Shown here: positions 44,460-57,900 of the stretch, in pieces
How the letters are laid out: every line of letters starts with the position of its first letter
Numbering within the stretch: position 1 is the first letter of the stretch
NCBI GenBank assembly: GCA_020796225.1
Contig: CM036767.1
Location: 22,965,638-23,029,637 of the forward strand
Reading direction: 5' to 3'
DNA: 64,000 nucleotides
Source: Arion vulgaris
Lineage: Eukaryota > Mollusca > Gastropoda > Stylommatophora > Arionidae
Position numbers and translations under genes: made by a program
The notes under the pieces: generated by a model
The model's input: only the letters and a program-made list of their open reading frames with translations
What the model was told of the DNA's origin: nothing
Database searches by the model: none

Positions 44460-44940
44460 TACTGTACTATTTTCTATGTACTGTTGTCTATCAGTTAGTA
44501 ATATTTGGTTACAATCTATCACTCCTTCGCTAAATGAACTCATTTTCTATCTTATATTATTGTAACAGTTACATTCAGGTGTTCTCTTCTTATCACACTC
44601 TAAACGGGACTAACCTTTCAAATAGTTGATCAAAGTTTGTTGTTCTGCCTAGTTTGTAGACAAGTCTCACTTTCTCTTTCTCTTTATCTCTCTCTCTTTC
44701 TGTCTCTCTTTCTCTCTCTCTGAATGTGTCTATCTAAAATCTAACTTTGGTCTGGATTTTTTCACCTGACAAAGCCAACCATCCAAGACAAAATATCTCA
44801 CGTTTCCTTCCTTTGTCTCAAATGGGGTCAATGCTCTTAGCATGTGGTTTATACACCTGTGTAGCACGATTTCCTTAGGCTATATCAGTTTTATCTAACA
44901 AAAAAATACAGGAAATATTCTTGATTATCCACTGATTGCC
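44457..44940. other. Unique sequence
   Basis: Contains a repeated tgtactgttgtctatcagtt (also at 44378-44400), bracketing the CT tract as a ~95-bp direct repeat. No gene is supported. Confidence 0.5.
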
Positions 44941-44944
44941 TATA

Positions 44945-45412
44945 AATGTTCCAACTGTTAATTTCATTTACTTCAGGTTGCAACTGTTCATTTCATTTAC
45001 TTCAAGTTGCAACTGTTAATATCATTTATTTCAAGTTGCAACTGTTAATTTCATTTATTTCAAGTTGCAACTGTTAATTTTATTTACTCAAGTTGCAACT
45101 GTTAATTTCATTTATTTCAAGTTGCAACTGTTAATTTCATTTACTTCAAGTTGCAATTGTTAATTTCATTTATTTCAAGTTGCAACTGTTAATTTCATTT
45201 ATTTCAAGTTGCAACTGTTAATTTCATTTATTTCAAGTTGCAACTGTTAATTTATTTACTCAGTTGCAACTGTTAATTTCATTTACTTCAAGTTGCAACT
45301 GTTAATTTCATTTATTTCAAGTTGCAACTGTTAATTTCATTTATTTCAAGTTGCAACTGTTAATTTTATTTACTCAAGTTGCAACTGTTAATTTCATTGA
45401 CTTCAAGTTCCA
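44945..45412. repeat. 29-bp minisatellite, about 16 copies
   Basis: The unit is aagttgcaactgttaatttc plus atttatttc, with TTATT/TTACT variants and a few shortened copies. Confidence 0.95.
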
Positions 45413-45539
45413 ACAATAAACACACGGTCAAAACGTCTGTATAGATAATTGATTCCACTAAAATGTTGATCGGCATTATCTAGGCAATATCTTGTCTTGA
45501 ACAGATCTGTCTACCTGTTCTTGGGAATTGATTTGTCTC

Positions 45540-45752
45540 TTCTTTCTTCTTGACTTTGATCATATGATCTTGACTTGACTTTCTTCTTGACTTTGATCAT
45601 ATGATCTTGACTTGACTTTCTTCTTGACTTTGATCATATGATCTTGACTTGACTTTCTTCTTGACTTTGATCATATGATCTTGACTTGACTTTCTTCTTG
45701 ACTTTGATCATATGATCTTGACTTGACTTTCTTCTTGACTTTGATCATATTT
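45540..45752. repeat. 37-bp tandem repeat, 5 copies
   Basis: The unit is cttcttgactttgatcatat plus gatcttgacttgacttt. It contains the palindrome gatcatatgatc. Copies are identical. Confidence 0.95.
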
Positions 45753-45764
45753 TGTCTGACAGCG

Positions 45765-45985
45765 TCAGGGTTAGAATAAATACACAGTTCAAAGGTGATG
45801 AATTGACTTCATTGTACCGGGTTTTCCCGTATGGTCTCATCGATATCGGCATAGATGGCATGCCATCTGCCGAGAACATTGTACAAAGCACAATCTCCGT
45901 AGCTTCGGCAACAATCCCTAGGATCTCATGAAAAAATTGCACATGTGTCTCGGTCCGGATTGGAACCCACAACTTTCAATACGAC
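45765..45985 (-). mobile_element. tRNA-derived SINE truncated at the 52-bp satellite
   Basis: On the minus strand, the B-box-like ggttccaatcc (near 45955) is followed by the core cctagggattgttgcc and tctcggcagatggcatgcc. This matches the SINE body at 10.63-10.70 kb (ctaggattgttagc, ctcggaaagtggcgtgc). The tRNA head upstream of the B-box is missing because the satellite begins at 45986. Confidence 0.65.
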
Positions 45986-48900
45986 AGACAGACTTTCGAT
46001 ATAAAGAAATTTCAAAAACCAACCCTTTTGACCAGACAAAACTTTCGATATAAAAAGATTTCAAAAACGGCCATTTGAAGACAGTTTTTGATATAATAAT
46101 AGTTTCAACAAAAAACGCCACTTGGGCAGGGGGGTTTTGGTTAATAATGTTTTCCAAAAACCCAAACGGAACCCTTCGACAGAAGATTTTTTGATAAAAA
46201 AAATTTCAAAAACCCTTTGGGCCACTTCGACAGACAACTTTGAAAATTTGGGGGGTTTCAAAAACCCAAACCTTCCCCTTCGACAGACAGACTTTCGATA
46301 TAACAATAGATTTCAAAAACCCAACCGGCCACTTGACAGGGGGGCTTTGATAAATAAAAATTTCAAAACCCGACTACCCCCCAAAACAGATTTTTGATAT
46401 AACAAAAATTTCAACAACCAACGGCCATTTTGAAAAAGAAAAGATTTTCCCATATAATAATAGATTTCAAAAACCCAATTTTGGGCCACTTGACGGACAG
46501 ACCGTATAAAAAAGGGGAATTTCAACCAACTTTTTCCCTTGACAGACAGATTTCTTTAACAGGAAATTTTAACCCAACCCTTTGACCACTTCGAAGCCCA
46601 TCCCCTTTATAACAATGTTTTCCCAACAACAAGGGGGCCCACTTCTAAAGCCAGATTTTCCCCATATAAAAATAAAATTTCAAAAACCCTTTGACCATTG
46701 ACAACACCCCGGATATAATAATAGTTTAAAAAACCCCCCCCAAACGACCATTTGCAGACGGACTTTATATAAAAAGTTTTTAAACAACCCCTTTGACCAC
46801 TTGGAAACAGATTTTCCCGATATAAAAATATTTTAAACCTTTTGGGCCCCTTTGACAGACAGATTTTGGTATAAACAAACCCCAAAAACCCCTTTGGGAC
46901 CACTTCGGCGGACAGATTTTCCCCGTTTAAAAGGGGAATTTCCCAACCAACCCCCCCAACAGAAAGATTTTCATTTTAAAAATGGGTTCCAAAAACCCAA
47001 ACCCGGACCCCGACAGACGGACCCGATATAATAAAAATTTTCAAAAACCAACGGCCACTTCGCCCGAAAAAAATTTTTTGAATAATAATAGATTTCAAAA
47101 ACCCAATTTTGGGCCTTTTGAAAAGATTTTATATAAAATGGGATTTAAAAAACCCTTTGCCCTTCCTGGGACAGACTTTCGATTTTAAAAATAAAATTTA
47201 AAACAAAATTTTTGACCATTCGCAGACAGACTTTCGATAAAATAAAAATTTTTAAATAAACCCAACTTCCGAAGACAGACTTTCTGATAAAATTAATAGT
47301 TTTTAAACCCAAAAATTTTTTGACCACGAAAACCCTTTCGATATAATAATAAAATTTCCCAAAAATAATTTTCCCCCAAACCGGGCAGCCCTTTGATAAA
47401 ATTAAATTTCAAAAACCCAAACGGCCACTTCGCCCAGACAGACTTTCGTATAAAAAAGGTTTAAAAACCCAAACTTTAAACCCCCGACAGACAGATTTTT
47501 GATATAATAAAAAATTTTAAACAACCAACGACCATTTCCCGACAGACAGATTTTGATATAATAATAGATTTCAAAAAACCCCAACTTTGACCACTTGACA
47601 GACAAAACTTTCGATATAAAAAAGATTCAACAACCAACCCCCTTCATTTGAAACAATTTCAAAAATAATGATTTCAAAAACCCCTTTTGGGCCATTTGAC
47701 AAAGTTTCATATAAAAAATGATTTAAACCCAAAGACCCTGACAGCCCCAGATTTTTTCGCAAAAAAAAGATTTCAAAACCAACGAATTTCGACAGACAGA
47801 CTTTTTTATAAAAAATTTTTTAAACCAACCCAATTTTTGATCCTCGACAGAACATCCCCTTTGATATAATAAACAAAATAACCCTTTCGCCACTTCGACA
47901 GACAGATTTTGATATAATAATAGTTTTCAAAAAACCAATTTGACCCCCCGGCCAGACAATTTCATATAAAAAAGCCTTCCAAGGAACCCAATTTTTGACC
48001 CTTCGACAGAAGATTTTTTGATATAACAAAAATTTTCCCAAAAAACGACCCCTTTTAACGGACAGACTTTCGATATAAAAATAAAATTTCAACAAAAAAC
48101 TTTGATCACTTCACAGACAGATTTGATATAATAAAGATTTAACAACCAACGGCCATTTCGACAGACAGATTTTCGAATAATTGTTCAAAAACCCCGCTTT
48201 GCCTTCGGCAGACAGATTTTTTCGATATAAAAAAATTTCAAAACCAAACAGGCCCTTTTGAAAAGACTTTTTAAATAATGTTTAAACCCCAAACCAATTT
48301 TATTTTTCGACAGAAAAAGCTTTAATAATAGTTTTCAACAACCCCCCAAATTCACGAGGAAACCCGTTTAAATAGGATTTAAACCTTTAATTTTTGGCCC
48401 TTCGAAGACAAAATTTTTCGAAAAACCCAATAGTTTTCCCCAAAAATTTAACTTTATTTGAAAGACTTTCGATATAATAATAGATTTCAAAAAACCAATT
48501 TTTACTTCTTGAAACCAGATTTTCATATAACAATGGGATTTCAAAAACCCAACGACCCCCGACAGAAGACTTTCGATATAATAATAGATTTCAAAAACCA
48601 ACGGCCATTTGGACGAAAGATTTTGGAAAATAAATTTCCCAACCCAACTTTGACCATTTCGACAGACAGATTTTATTTAAATAGATTTAAAACCAACTTT
48701 GTTCCTTTGACAGACAGACTTTCGAATAAAAAAGTTTCCCAAAAACCCAAACCCTTTTGAACTTGACAGACGGACTTTTTAAAATCGTTTAACAACCCTT
48801 TAATTCAAACAGACGGGCTTTCGATATAAAAAGATTTCCCAAAAACCCAAACCACCATTTCCCGACGGGAAAATTTTTTGGGTATTAACATTTCAACCCC

Positions 48901-51900
48901 CCTTTTTGAACTTCGACAGGGGGGTTTCGATAAAAAATAGTTTTTAAAAACCCAACTTTCCCCCGACAGGTGGGGTTTTCGATATAAAAAAGATTTAAAA
49001 ACCCAACCCACTTCGACAGACAGACTTTCGAAAAAATAATAGCCTTAAACAACCAACTTTTACTTGACAGACAGACTTTCGATATAATAAAAAGATTTCA
49101 AAAAACAACGGCCACTTGACAGAAAAGATTTTCAAATTAAAATAGATGTAAACAACCAACGGCCATTTGAAGACAGACTTTCTTAAAATAATAATTTCAA
49201 AAACCCTTTGACCACTTTGAAAAAGACAGATTTTCGATATAAAAAGTTTTCAAAAACCCAAACCGGCCATTTCGACAGCCCTTTTTGGGTTAAAATTTGG
49301 TTTTTAAAAACCCAATTTTTGACCATGGGAAAAGAAAAGACTTTCGATAAAAAAAGTTTTCCCAAAAAACAACTTTGGACCGACAGAAGACTTTGATATA
49401 ATAATAGATTTCAACAACCAATTTTGGCCATTTGGCAAAGACTTTCGATAAAATTTGGGTTTTAAAAAACCACCGCCCCTTTCGACAAAAAGATTTTTTG
49501 ATATAATAAAGTTTTCAACAACCACCCTTTGACCATTTTTGACAAAGACTTTGATATAATAAATTTTCAAAAAACCAACGGCCATTTTTGACAAAAGATT
49601 TTCCCATATAATAATGTTTTCAACAACCAACGCCGGCTGACAGACGGGATTTTCCGATATTAAATTTCCCCAAAAACCCAACGGCCATTCGACAACGACT
49701 TTCGATATAATAAAAATTTTTTAAAAACCCTTTGACCATTTGGAAACTTTTAATATAATAATAGATTTAAACAACCAACTTGACCATTTGACAGACAGAT
49801 TTTGGGGATATAATAAAATTTCAAAAACCCCAACAACCCTCAGAACAGATTTTTCGATAATAATAATTTCAACCAACGGCCATTTGACAGACAGATTTTG
49901 GGATATAATAATATATTTTCCAAAAACCCAACGAACCCCATTTCGGCGGGACGGGCCCGATATAATAATAAAATTTCAACAACCCAACCCTTACCAAATT
50001 TGGCGGAGAACTTTGATATAATAATAGTTTTCCCAAAAACCAACACCCTTTGAAGGAACTTTCGATTAAAAATAATAAATTTCAAAAAACCCAATTTTCC
50101 ATTTCGACAGACAGATTTTGATATAAGTAGACCCCCTTAATAACCAATTAAAAAGACAGATTTTTGAATAATAAATTTTCCCAAAAATTTTACCACTTCG
50201 ACAGCCCCAGACTTTGTTATAAAAAAGGTTTCAAAAACCAACGGAAAATTTGACAGACAGACTTTCGATATAATAATGTTTTAAACCCTTCCCTTTGACC
50301 ATTTGACAACAGACTTTGATATAAAATAGTTTTAAAAAAATTAATTTTGGGCCCCGACAGACAGATTTTGATATAATAATGGGTTCAAAAACCAAATTTG
50401 GGGTTTTTTGAAGACAGACTTTCGATAAATAAAATTTCAACAACCAACTTTCCCGACAGACAGAGTTTCGATATAATAATAGTTTTCAAAAACCCAATTT
50501 TGGACCATTTTGACAACAAAATTTTGATATAACAATAAAATTTCAAAAACCCAACGCCCATTGAAAGACAGACTTTCGATATAAAATTTTTAACAACCTT
50601 TTTGCCCCACTTGAAGACATATTTTGATATAAAATAGATTTCAAAAACCCAACGGCCACTTCAAGAAGATTTTGATAAAATATTTTTTTAAAAACCAACT
50701 TTGCCCACTTGACAGAAGATTTGATATAAAATGGTTTTCCCTAACTTTTTTGACCATTCGACAGAAGATTTTGATATAAAATAGATTTAAAACAAACGGC
50801 CCTTGACAGAAAAGCTTTGGTAAAATAATAGATTTAAAAAAACCCCAAACTTAAAGAAAAGACTTTCGATATAATAATAGTTTTCCCAAAAACCCAACTT
50901 CCACTTGAAGACAGCCCGATATAATAATAAATTTCAAAAACCTTTTCACAACCCAGATATTTCGATATAAAATAATTTTCCCTTCCCCCAATTTTGTATT
51001 TCCCGACAGACGGGATTTGAATAATAATGGTTAAACCCCCAAACTTTTACCGACAAAACAGACTTTCATATAACAATAGATTTAAAACCAATTTTGGGCC
51101 ACTTCGGGGGGCGACTTTCGATAAATAATAGACCCCCAACCCCTTTACCACTTGACAGACAGATTTCGATATAACAATAAAATTTCAAAAACCCAACGAC
51201 CCCCGACAGACAGATTTTGGGTTTCTTAAATTTCAAAAACCAAAAACGCCCTTTCCCGACAACCCAGATTTCCCCGATATAAAATGGTTTTCAACAACCA
51301 AGGCCACTTGACAGACAACTTTCGATATAAAAATTTTTTTAAAAACCAACTTTGACCCTTCGACAAGGGGCTTTATATAATAATAGATTTCAAAAACCCA
51401 AACGACCATTTGACAGACAATTTTGATATAACAATAGTTTCCAAAAACCCAACGGCCATTTTGAAGACAGACTTTCCCGATATAAAAAAGGTTTAAAAAC
51501 CCAATTTTGGGCCCCTTGACAAAAGGGACTTTGATATAATAAAAAATTTTTAAAAACCCAACCTTGGCCCTTTGACAACAACTTTCGATATAATAATAGA
51601 TTTCAACAACCAACGGCCATTTCGACAGACAGACCCCGTTATAATAATAAATTTCCAACCCAAACGGCCACTTCGACAGACAGATTTTCCCCGATATAAT
51701 AATAGATTTCAAAAAACGCCATTTCCGACAGACAGCTTTCGATTTAAAATTTCCCAAAAACCCTTTGACCACTTCGACAGACAGCCCCGATATAAAAATT
51801 AGTTTTCAACAACCCCCCAACAATTTTGACAGACAGATTTTGATATAAAAATAGATTTCAACAACCAATTTTGGGCCATTTCGACAGACGGGATTTTGAT

Positions 51901-54900
51901 ATAATAATAGTTTCCAAAACCCAAACCGGCCATTTCCCGACAGACAGATTTTGGATATAACAAAGATTTTAACCAACGACCCCTGACGGACCCCGATTTT
52001 AAAAACCGTTTTTTAAAAACCAACTTTGACCATTTCGGCGAAACCCTTTTCCCCGATATAAAAAATAAAATTTAAACCTTTAACGCCCCTTCGACAGACA
52101 GATTTTCGATATAACAAAGATTTCAACAACAATTTTGCCCATTTACAGACAGACTTTTTGATAAACAATAAAATTTAACAACCAACGGCCACTTTGACAG
52201 ACAGATTTTTGATATAAAAAAGTTTTCCCAAAAACCCAACCCGGGCCCCCGGACAGACAGATTTTTCTGTTTAAATTTAAACCTTTAATTTTTTGGCCAG
52301 TGACAGGGGGGCTTTCGAAAAGGTAATAATTTCAAAAACCCTTTGCCCCCCGACAGACAATTTTCGATATAATAAAAATTTAAAAACTTTTGCCCCCCCA
52401 AACGAAATTTTCCGGTATAACAATAGATTTCCCAAAAACCAAACGCCCCTGACAAAAGACTTTCGATTTTAAAACCGTTTTCCCAACAACCTTTGACCCA
52501 AAAACAGGGGGGCTTTGATATAAAAAATAATTTCAAAAACCCAAACAACCACTTGACAGGGGGGACCGATATAATAATAAATTTCCCCCAATTTTTTAAT
52601 TACCCCGACAAAAAAAAAGGGTTTTTGATATAAAAAATTTTTAAAAAACTTTGTCCCGGCAGACAATTTTCGTTTTAAAAAAGCCTTTAAAAAACCCAAT
52701 TTGACCACTTGGCAAAACAGTTTTCGATATAACAATAGATTTAAAACCCAAACCGGCCACTTCGACAACAACTTTGTATAAAAAAGTTTTCAAAAAACCA
52801 AACTTTGGCCCCGCCCGACAGATTTCGATATAATAATAGTTTAAAACCAATTTTGGGCCAAAAGGCAGCCCTTTGATTAAAATTTTCAAAAAACCAACGG
52901 ACCATTGACAGACAGATTTTCTATAAAATATTTGTTTGCTCCCAAATTTTCGGACAGACAGACTTTCGAAGTTTAAAAAATTTTCCAACAACTAATTTTG
53001 CCTATTTTGAAGAAGTTTTTGAAAAATAAAAAAATTTTTAAAACAATTTTTGACCACTTGGACAACAGACTTTGATATAATAAAATTTCAAAAAACCAAT
53101 TTTGGCCACTTGACAACAGATTTGATATAATAATAGATTTCAACAAAAACCCTTTCCCACTTGACAGACAGCTTTGATATAATAATAGATGCCCAAAAAA
53201 CCAATTTTGACCATTGACAGACAGATTTTCCCGTATAAAAAAAATTTCAAAAACCCAATTTTTGACAATTTCGCCCCAGACAGATTTTCAAATTAAAAAA
53301 ACAATTTCAACAACCAATTACCCTTGACGGAGAAAGACCCGATAAATAATAATTTCCCTTTTTTGACCACTTGACAGAAGATTTTAAAATAATAGATTTA
53401 AAAAAAAACGGCCACTTCGACGGGTTAAACAAAGGGGTAATAGATTTCCAAAAAACCCAACGACCATTCGGGGGGCGGGTTTCCCCGATATAATAATAAT
53501 TTCAAAAACCCCCCAACTTCGACAGACGGGATTTTGATTAATAATGGGTTCAAACAACCCGGGCCCCGACAGACAGATTTTCCCGATATAAAAAGGGGGT
53601 TTCAACCCTAAGCCCTTGACAGACAACTTTCATATAATAATAGTTTTCCCAACAACCAATTTTGACCCTTTGACAGACGGGCTTTGATATAATAATAGAT
53701 TTCAACAACCAACGGCCACTTGACAGACAGATTTCGATATAATAATAGTTTTCAAAAACCAACTTTGACCACTTCACAAAAGGAATTTTTCGATATAATT
53801 ATTTTCAAAAACCCCTTTTAAACCCTTTTAAACAGACAGACTTTCGATATAATAAAAATTTAAAAACCAACTTTGACCACTTCGACAGACAGATTTTTCG
53901 ATAAAATAATAGATTTCAAAAACCCCTTTTAAACCCCAAGACAGATTTTCGATATAAAAAAGGATTTCAAAAACCCAAACGGACTTCACAAAACAAACTC
54001 TTTAAAATTAGATTTCAAAACAACTTTCCACTTCGACAGACAGACTTTCGATATAATAAAGATTTCAAAAAACCAATTTTGGGCCCCTTGACAGACAGAT
54101 TTTGATATAAAAATAGATTTCAAAAACCCAAACGGCCATTTCGACAAAAGTTTCGATAAAATAATAGATTTAAAAAACCCAACGGGCCCCGACAGACAGA
54201 TTTTCCATAAAACAATGGGTTTCAAAAAACCAATTTTGGGCCCATTCTGACAACAGAGTTTATATAATAAAGATTTCCAAAAACCAACCCGCCACTTGAC
54301 AGAAGATTTTTTGATATAAAAATAGATTTCAAAACCAACAGAAACTTGACAGACAGACTTTCGATATAACAAAAAAATTTCAAAAACCCAACCCCTTTTT
54401 CCCGACAGACATACTTTGATAAAAAATAGTTTTCCCAACAACAACTTTGACCCACTTGACAGACAGACTTTCATAAAAACAATAGTTTTTTAAAAAACCA
54501 ATTTTTTGGGACCCTTTGACGAAACCTCGATATAAAAAATGGGTTTTCCCAAAACCAACGGCCCTTTGGCAAAGGGCTTTCATATAAAATTTTGGGGTTC
54601 CCAACCCCTTTCCAAGAAGCAGACTTTGGGATATAAAGCCAAAAATTGAACCCACTTCGACAGACAAAATTTTGAATAATAAAAATTTAACAACCAACGC
54701 CCCCTTGGACGGGGGGGGCTCGATATAATAAAAATTAAACCCAAATTTTGGGCTCAAAAGACAATTTCGATATAACAAAGATTTCAAAAAACCAAACGAC
54801 CACTTGACAGGGGGGCTTTCGAAAATACCAGATTCCAACCAACGACCACTTCGACAGAAACTTTCGATATAAAAAAAGGTTTTCCCAAAAAACCAAACAA

Positions 54901-57900
54901 CCCTTTCCGACAACAACTTTTTGATATAAAAAGGGGGTTTCAAAAACCAAATTTGGCCATTTCGACAAACAGATTTTCCAAAAAGGGTTCGAAAAACCGC
55001 CCACCCGAAAGGCCGACTTTGGTTTAAAATTTAACAAAAAACCTTTTCCCCCGACAGACGGATTTTCATACCCAGCCTTCAAAAAACCAAACGGGCCCCA
55101 AAACAATTTGCCGAATAATAAAGTTTCAACAACCCAATTTTTCATTTGGGCATATTTTCAAAATAATAAAAATTTAAACCCTTTTGGACCCATTTGGGGA
55201 AACCCAGATTTTGATATAAAAAAGTTTTCAAAACAATTTTGGGTTCCTGACAGACAAAATTTTTTGATATAACAAAAATTCCAAAAAACTTTCCCTAAAC
55301 AACAGATTTTCGATAAAAGGGTTTTTCCCTCCAAAACCACCCCCCGACAGACAAAACTTTCTGAATAAAAAGGATTTCAAAACCCAAACGGCCATTTCGA
55401 CAAGACTTTCGATATAAAAAGGTTTCAAAAAACCAACGGCCACTTGGGAAACCCAGACTTTGATTGTAAAGATTTCAAAACCACGGACCACTTGAAGACA
55501 GACTTTCGATATAATAATAGATCAAAAACCAACGGCCACTTCGGACAGACAGATTTGATATAATAATAAATTTCAAAAACCCAAACACAAATTTGGACAG
55601 CCCTTTTGATATAATAATAGATTTAAAAACAACCAGACCCCAATTTCGGACAGACAGATTTTCATATAATAATAGTTTTTAAAAACCCAAACGGCCATTT
55701 CGACAAAATTTTCGATATAATAATAGATTTCAACAAACAACTTTGTCACACCGACGGAAACCAAAAAGGCCCCTTTTGATATAATAATAGATTTCAAAAA
55801 CCCAAAACCGCCCCGACAGCCCGGGGACTTTTCCCAAAAAAATAATGGATTTCAGCAGCCGGGAAAAAGTTTAACCCCGGAAGCAGACAGATTTTTGATA
55901 TAATAATAGATTTCAGCAAACCAAAAAAGGGCGGCCCCCCTTTTGCCCAGACAGTTTTCGTTTTAATAATAATAGATTTCAAAAACCCACCGACCCCTTG
56001 ACAGACAGCCCTTTTTTGATAAAAAATTTTGGATTTCAACAACCAATTTTGAACTTGACAACAAACTTTGATATAATAAATTTAAAAACCCAACTTTTAT
56101 TTCGACAGACAGACTTTCGATATAATAAAATTTCAACAAAAAGGCGCCTCAAAAAAACCAAAAAACCCAAAAAACCGGACGGGCAGATTTTTTGGATATA
56201 ATAATGGTTTTTAAAAACCAAACGGCCACTTGGACGAAAAACTTTGATATAATAATAGTTTTCCCAAAAACCCAACCACACCTGACAGAAATTTTTGATG
56301 TTAATAGTTTTCAAAAAACCAATTTGACCCCTGACAGACAAAACTTTCTATAATAAAAATTCAACCCAATTTTGGGCCACTTGACGGACAAAACTTTCGA
56401 TATAAATAATAGATTTCAACAACCGCTTTTCCCAAAAACTTCAAAAAGAAAACAGCCCCTTTTCGTTTAAAATTTTAATAGATTTAAAAACCCAATTTTT
56501 GACCATTTGAAAGACAGATTTCCCCGATATAAAAAAGTTTCAAAAACCAACGGCCACTTCGACGAAAAAAGATTTAAAAATAAAATAATTTGGACCAGCG
56601 TATTTAAAAACCATTTTTCGACAGACAGATTTCAGTATAAAAAATAGATTTCAAAAACCAACGCCATTTTGGGACAGACAGCCCTTTCGATAAAAATAAT
56701 AGATTTCAAAAACCCAAACTTTGACCACTTGGACAGACAGATTTTCCCGATATAACAATAGATTTCAAAAACAACTTTGTTTGACAGCCCAGATTTTCGA
56801 TATAAAATAGTTTTTCAAAAACCCAAACGACCACTTGACAGACAGACTTTCGATAAAAAATAGTTTCAACAACCCAAACCCACTTGACAGAAATTTCGAT
56901 ATAAAAAAATTTCAAAACCAACCCCATTTTGACAGACAGATTTTGATAAAAAATAGATTTCAAAAAACCCCAATTTTTGGCCCTTTTCGACAGACTTTAT
57001 AAAATTTTTTAATCCTTTTTTGACCACTTCGAAAGACAGACTTTCCAAAAAATTAGATTTAAAAAACCAATTTTGACCACTTCGACAACCCAGACTTTGA
57101 TATAATAATAATTTCAAAAACCCAACTTTTCCACTTTAAGAAAGATTTTCGATAAAAATAAGTTTTTTAAAAAAAACATTAAATTTCACAAAAGGGGTTT
57201 TTGATATAATAATAGATTTTCAAAAACCAAACGCCATTTCGCAGACAGATTTTGAAAAAACAGTTTTCCCAACCCTTTTGTCAGGGGAAGACAACTTTAA
57301 AATAATAAAATTCAAAAAAACCAAAACCCCCGCCCCGGGACTTTTAAAATAATTTTTCCCAAACAAACCAACCCATTTCGACAGACAGATTTTTGATATA
57401 AAATAGATTTAAAAAAAAACCCGGCCACTTCAAAAACCAATTTTGATATAAAAATAGTTTTAAAAAACCAACAACCCCTTTGACAGCAGATTTTCGATAT
57501 AAAAGGGAAATTTCAAAAACCCAAATTTTTCCCTTTTCAAGAAGTTTTTTAAAAATAAAAATAAAATTTCCCAAAAAACAATTTTGACAATGAACTTTCA
57601 TATAATAATAGTTTTCCCAAAAACAACTTTGCCCACTTGAAAGACAGATTTTTAAAATAATATTTAAAAAACAACTTGACCGCTTGACAGCAAAAAATTT
57701 TTAAACAAAAAATTTGTTCCCCTGACGGGCAGACTTTTGATATAAAAAGGAAATTTCAAAACCCACCCCTTGACAAAGACTTTTTTATAACCCTAGATTA
57801 ACAACCAACGGCCATTTAACAGACAAAATTTTAAAAATTTTAATAAAATTTTCCCAAAAACCCAAATTTTTGAAAAAATTTTTAAAAACAAAATTTTCGA

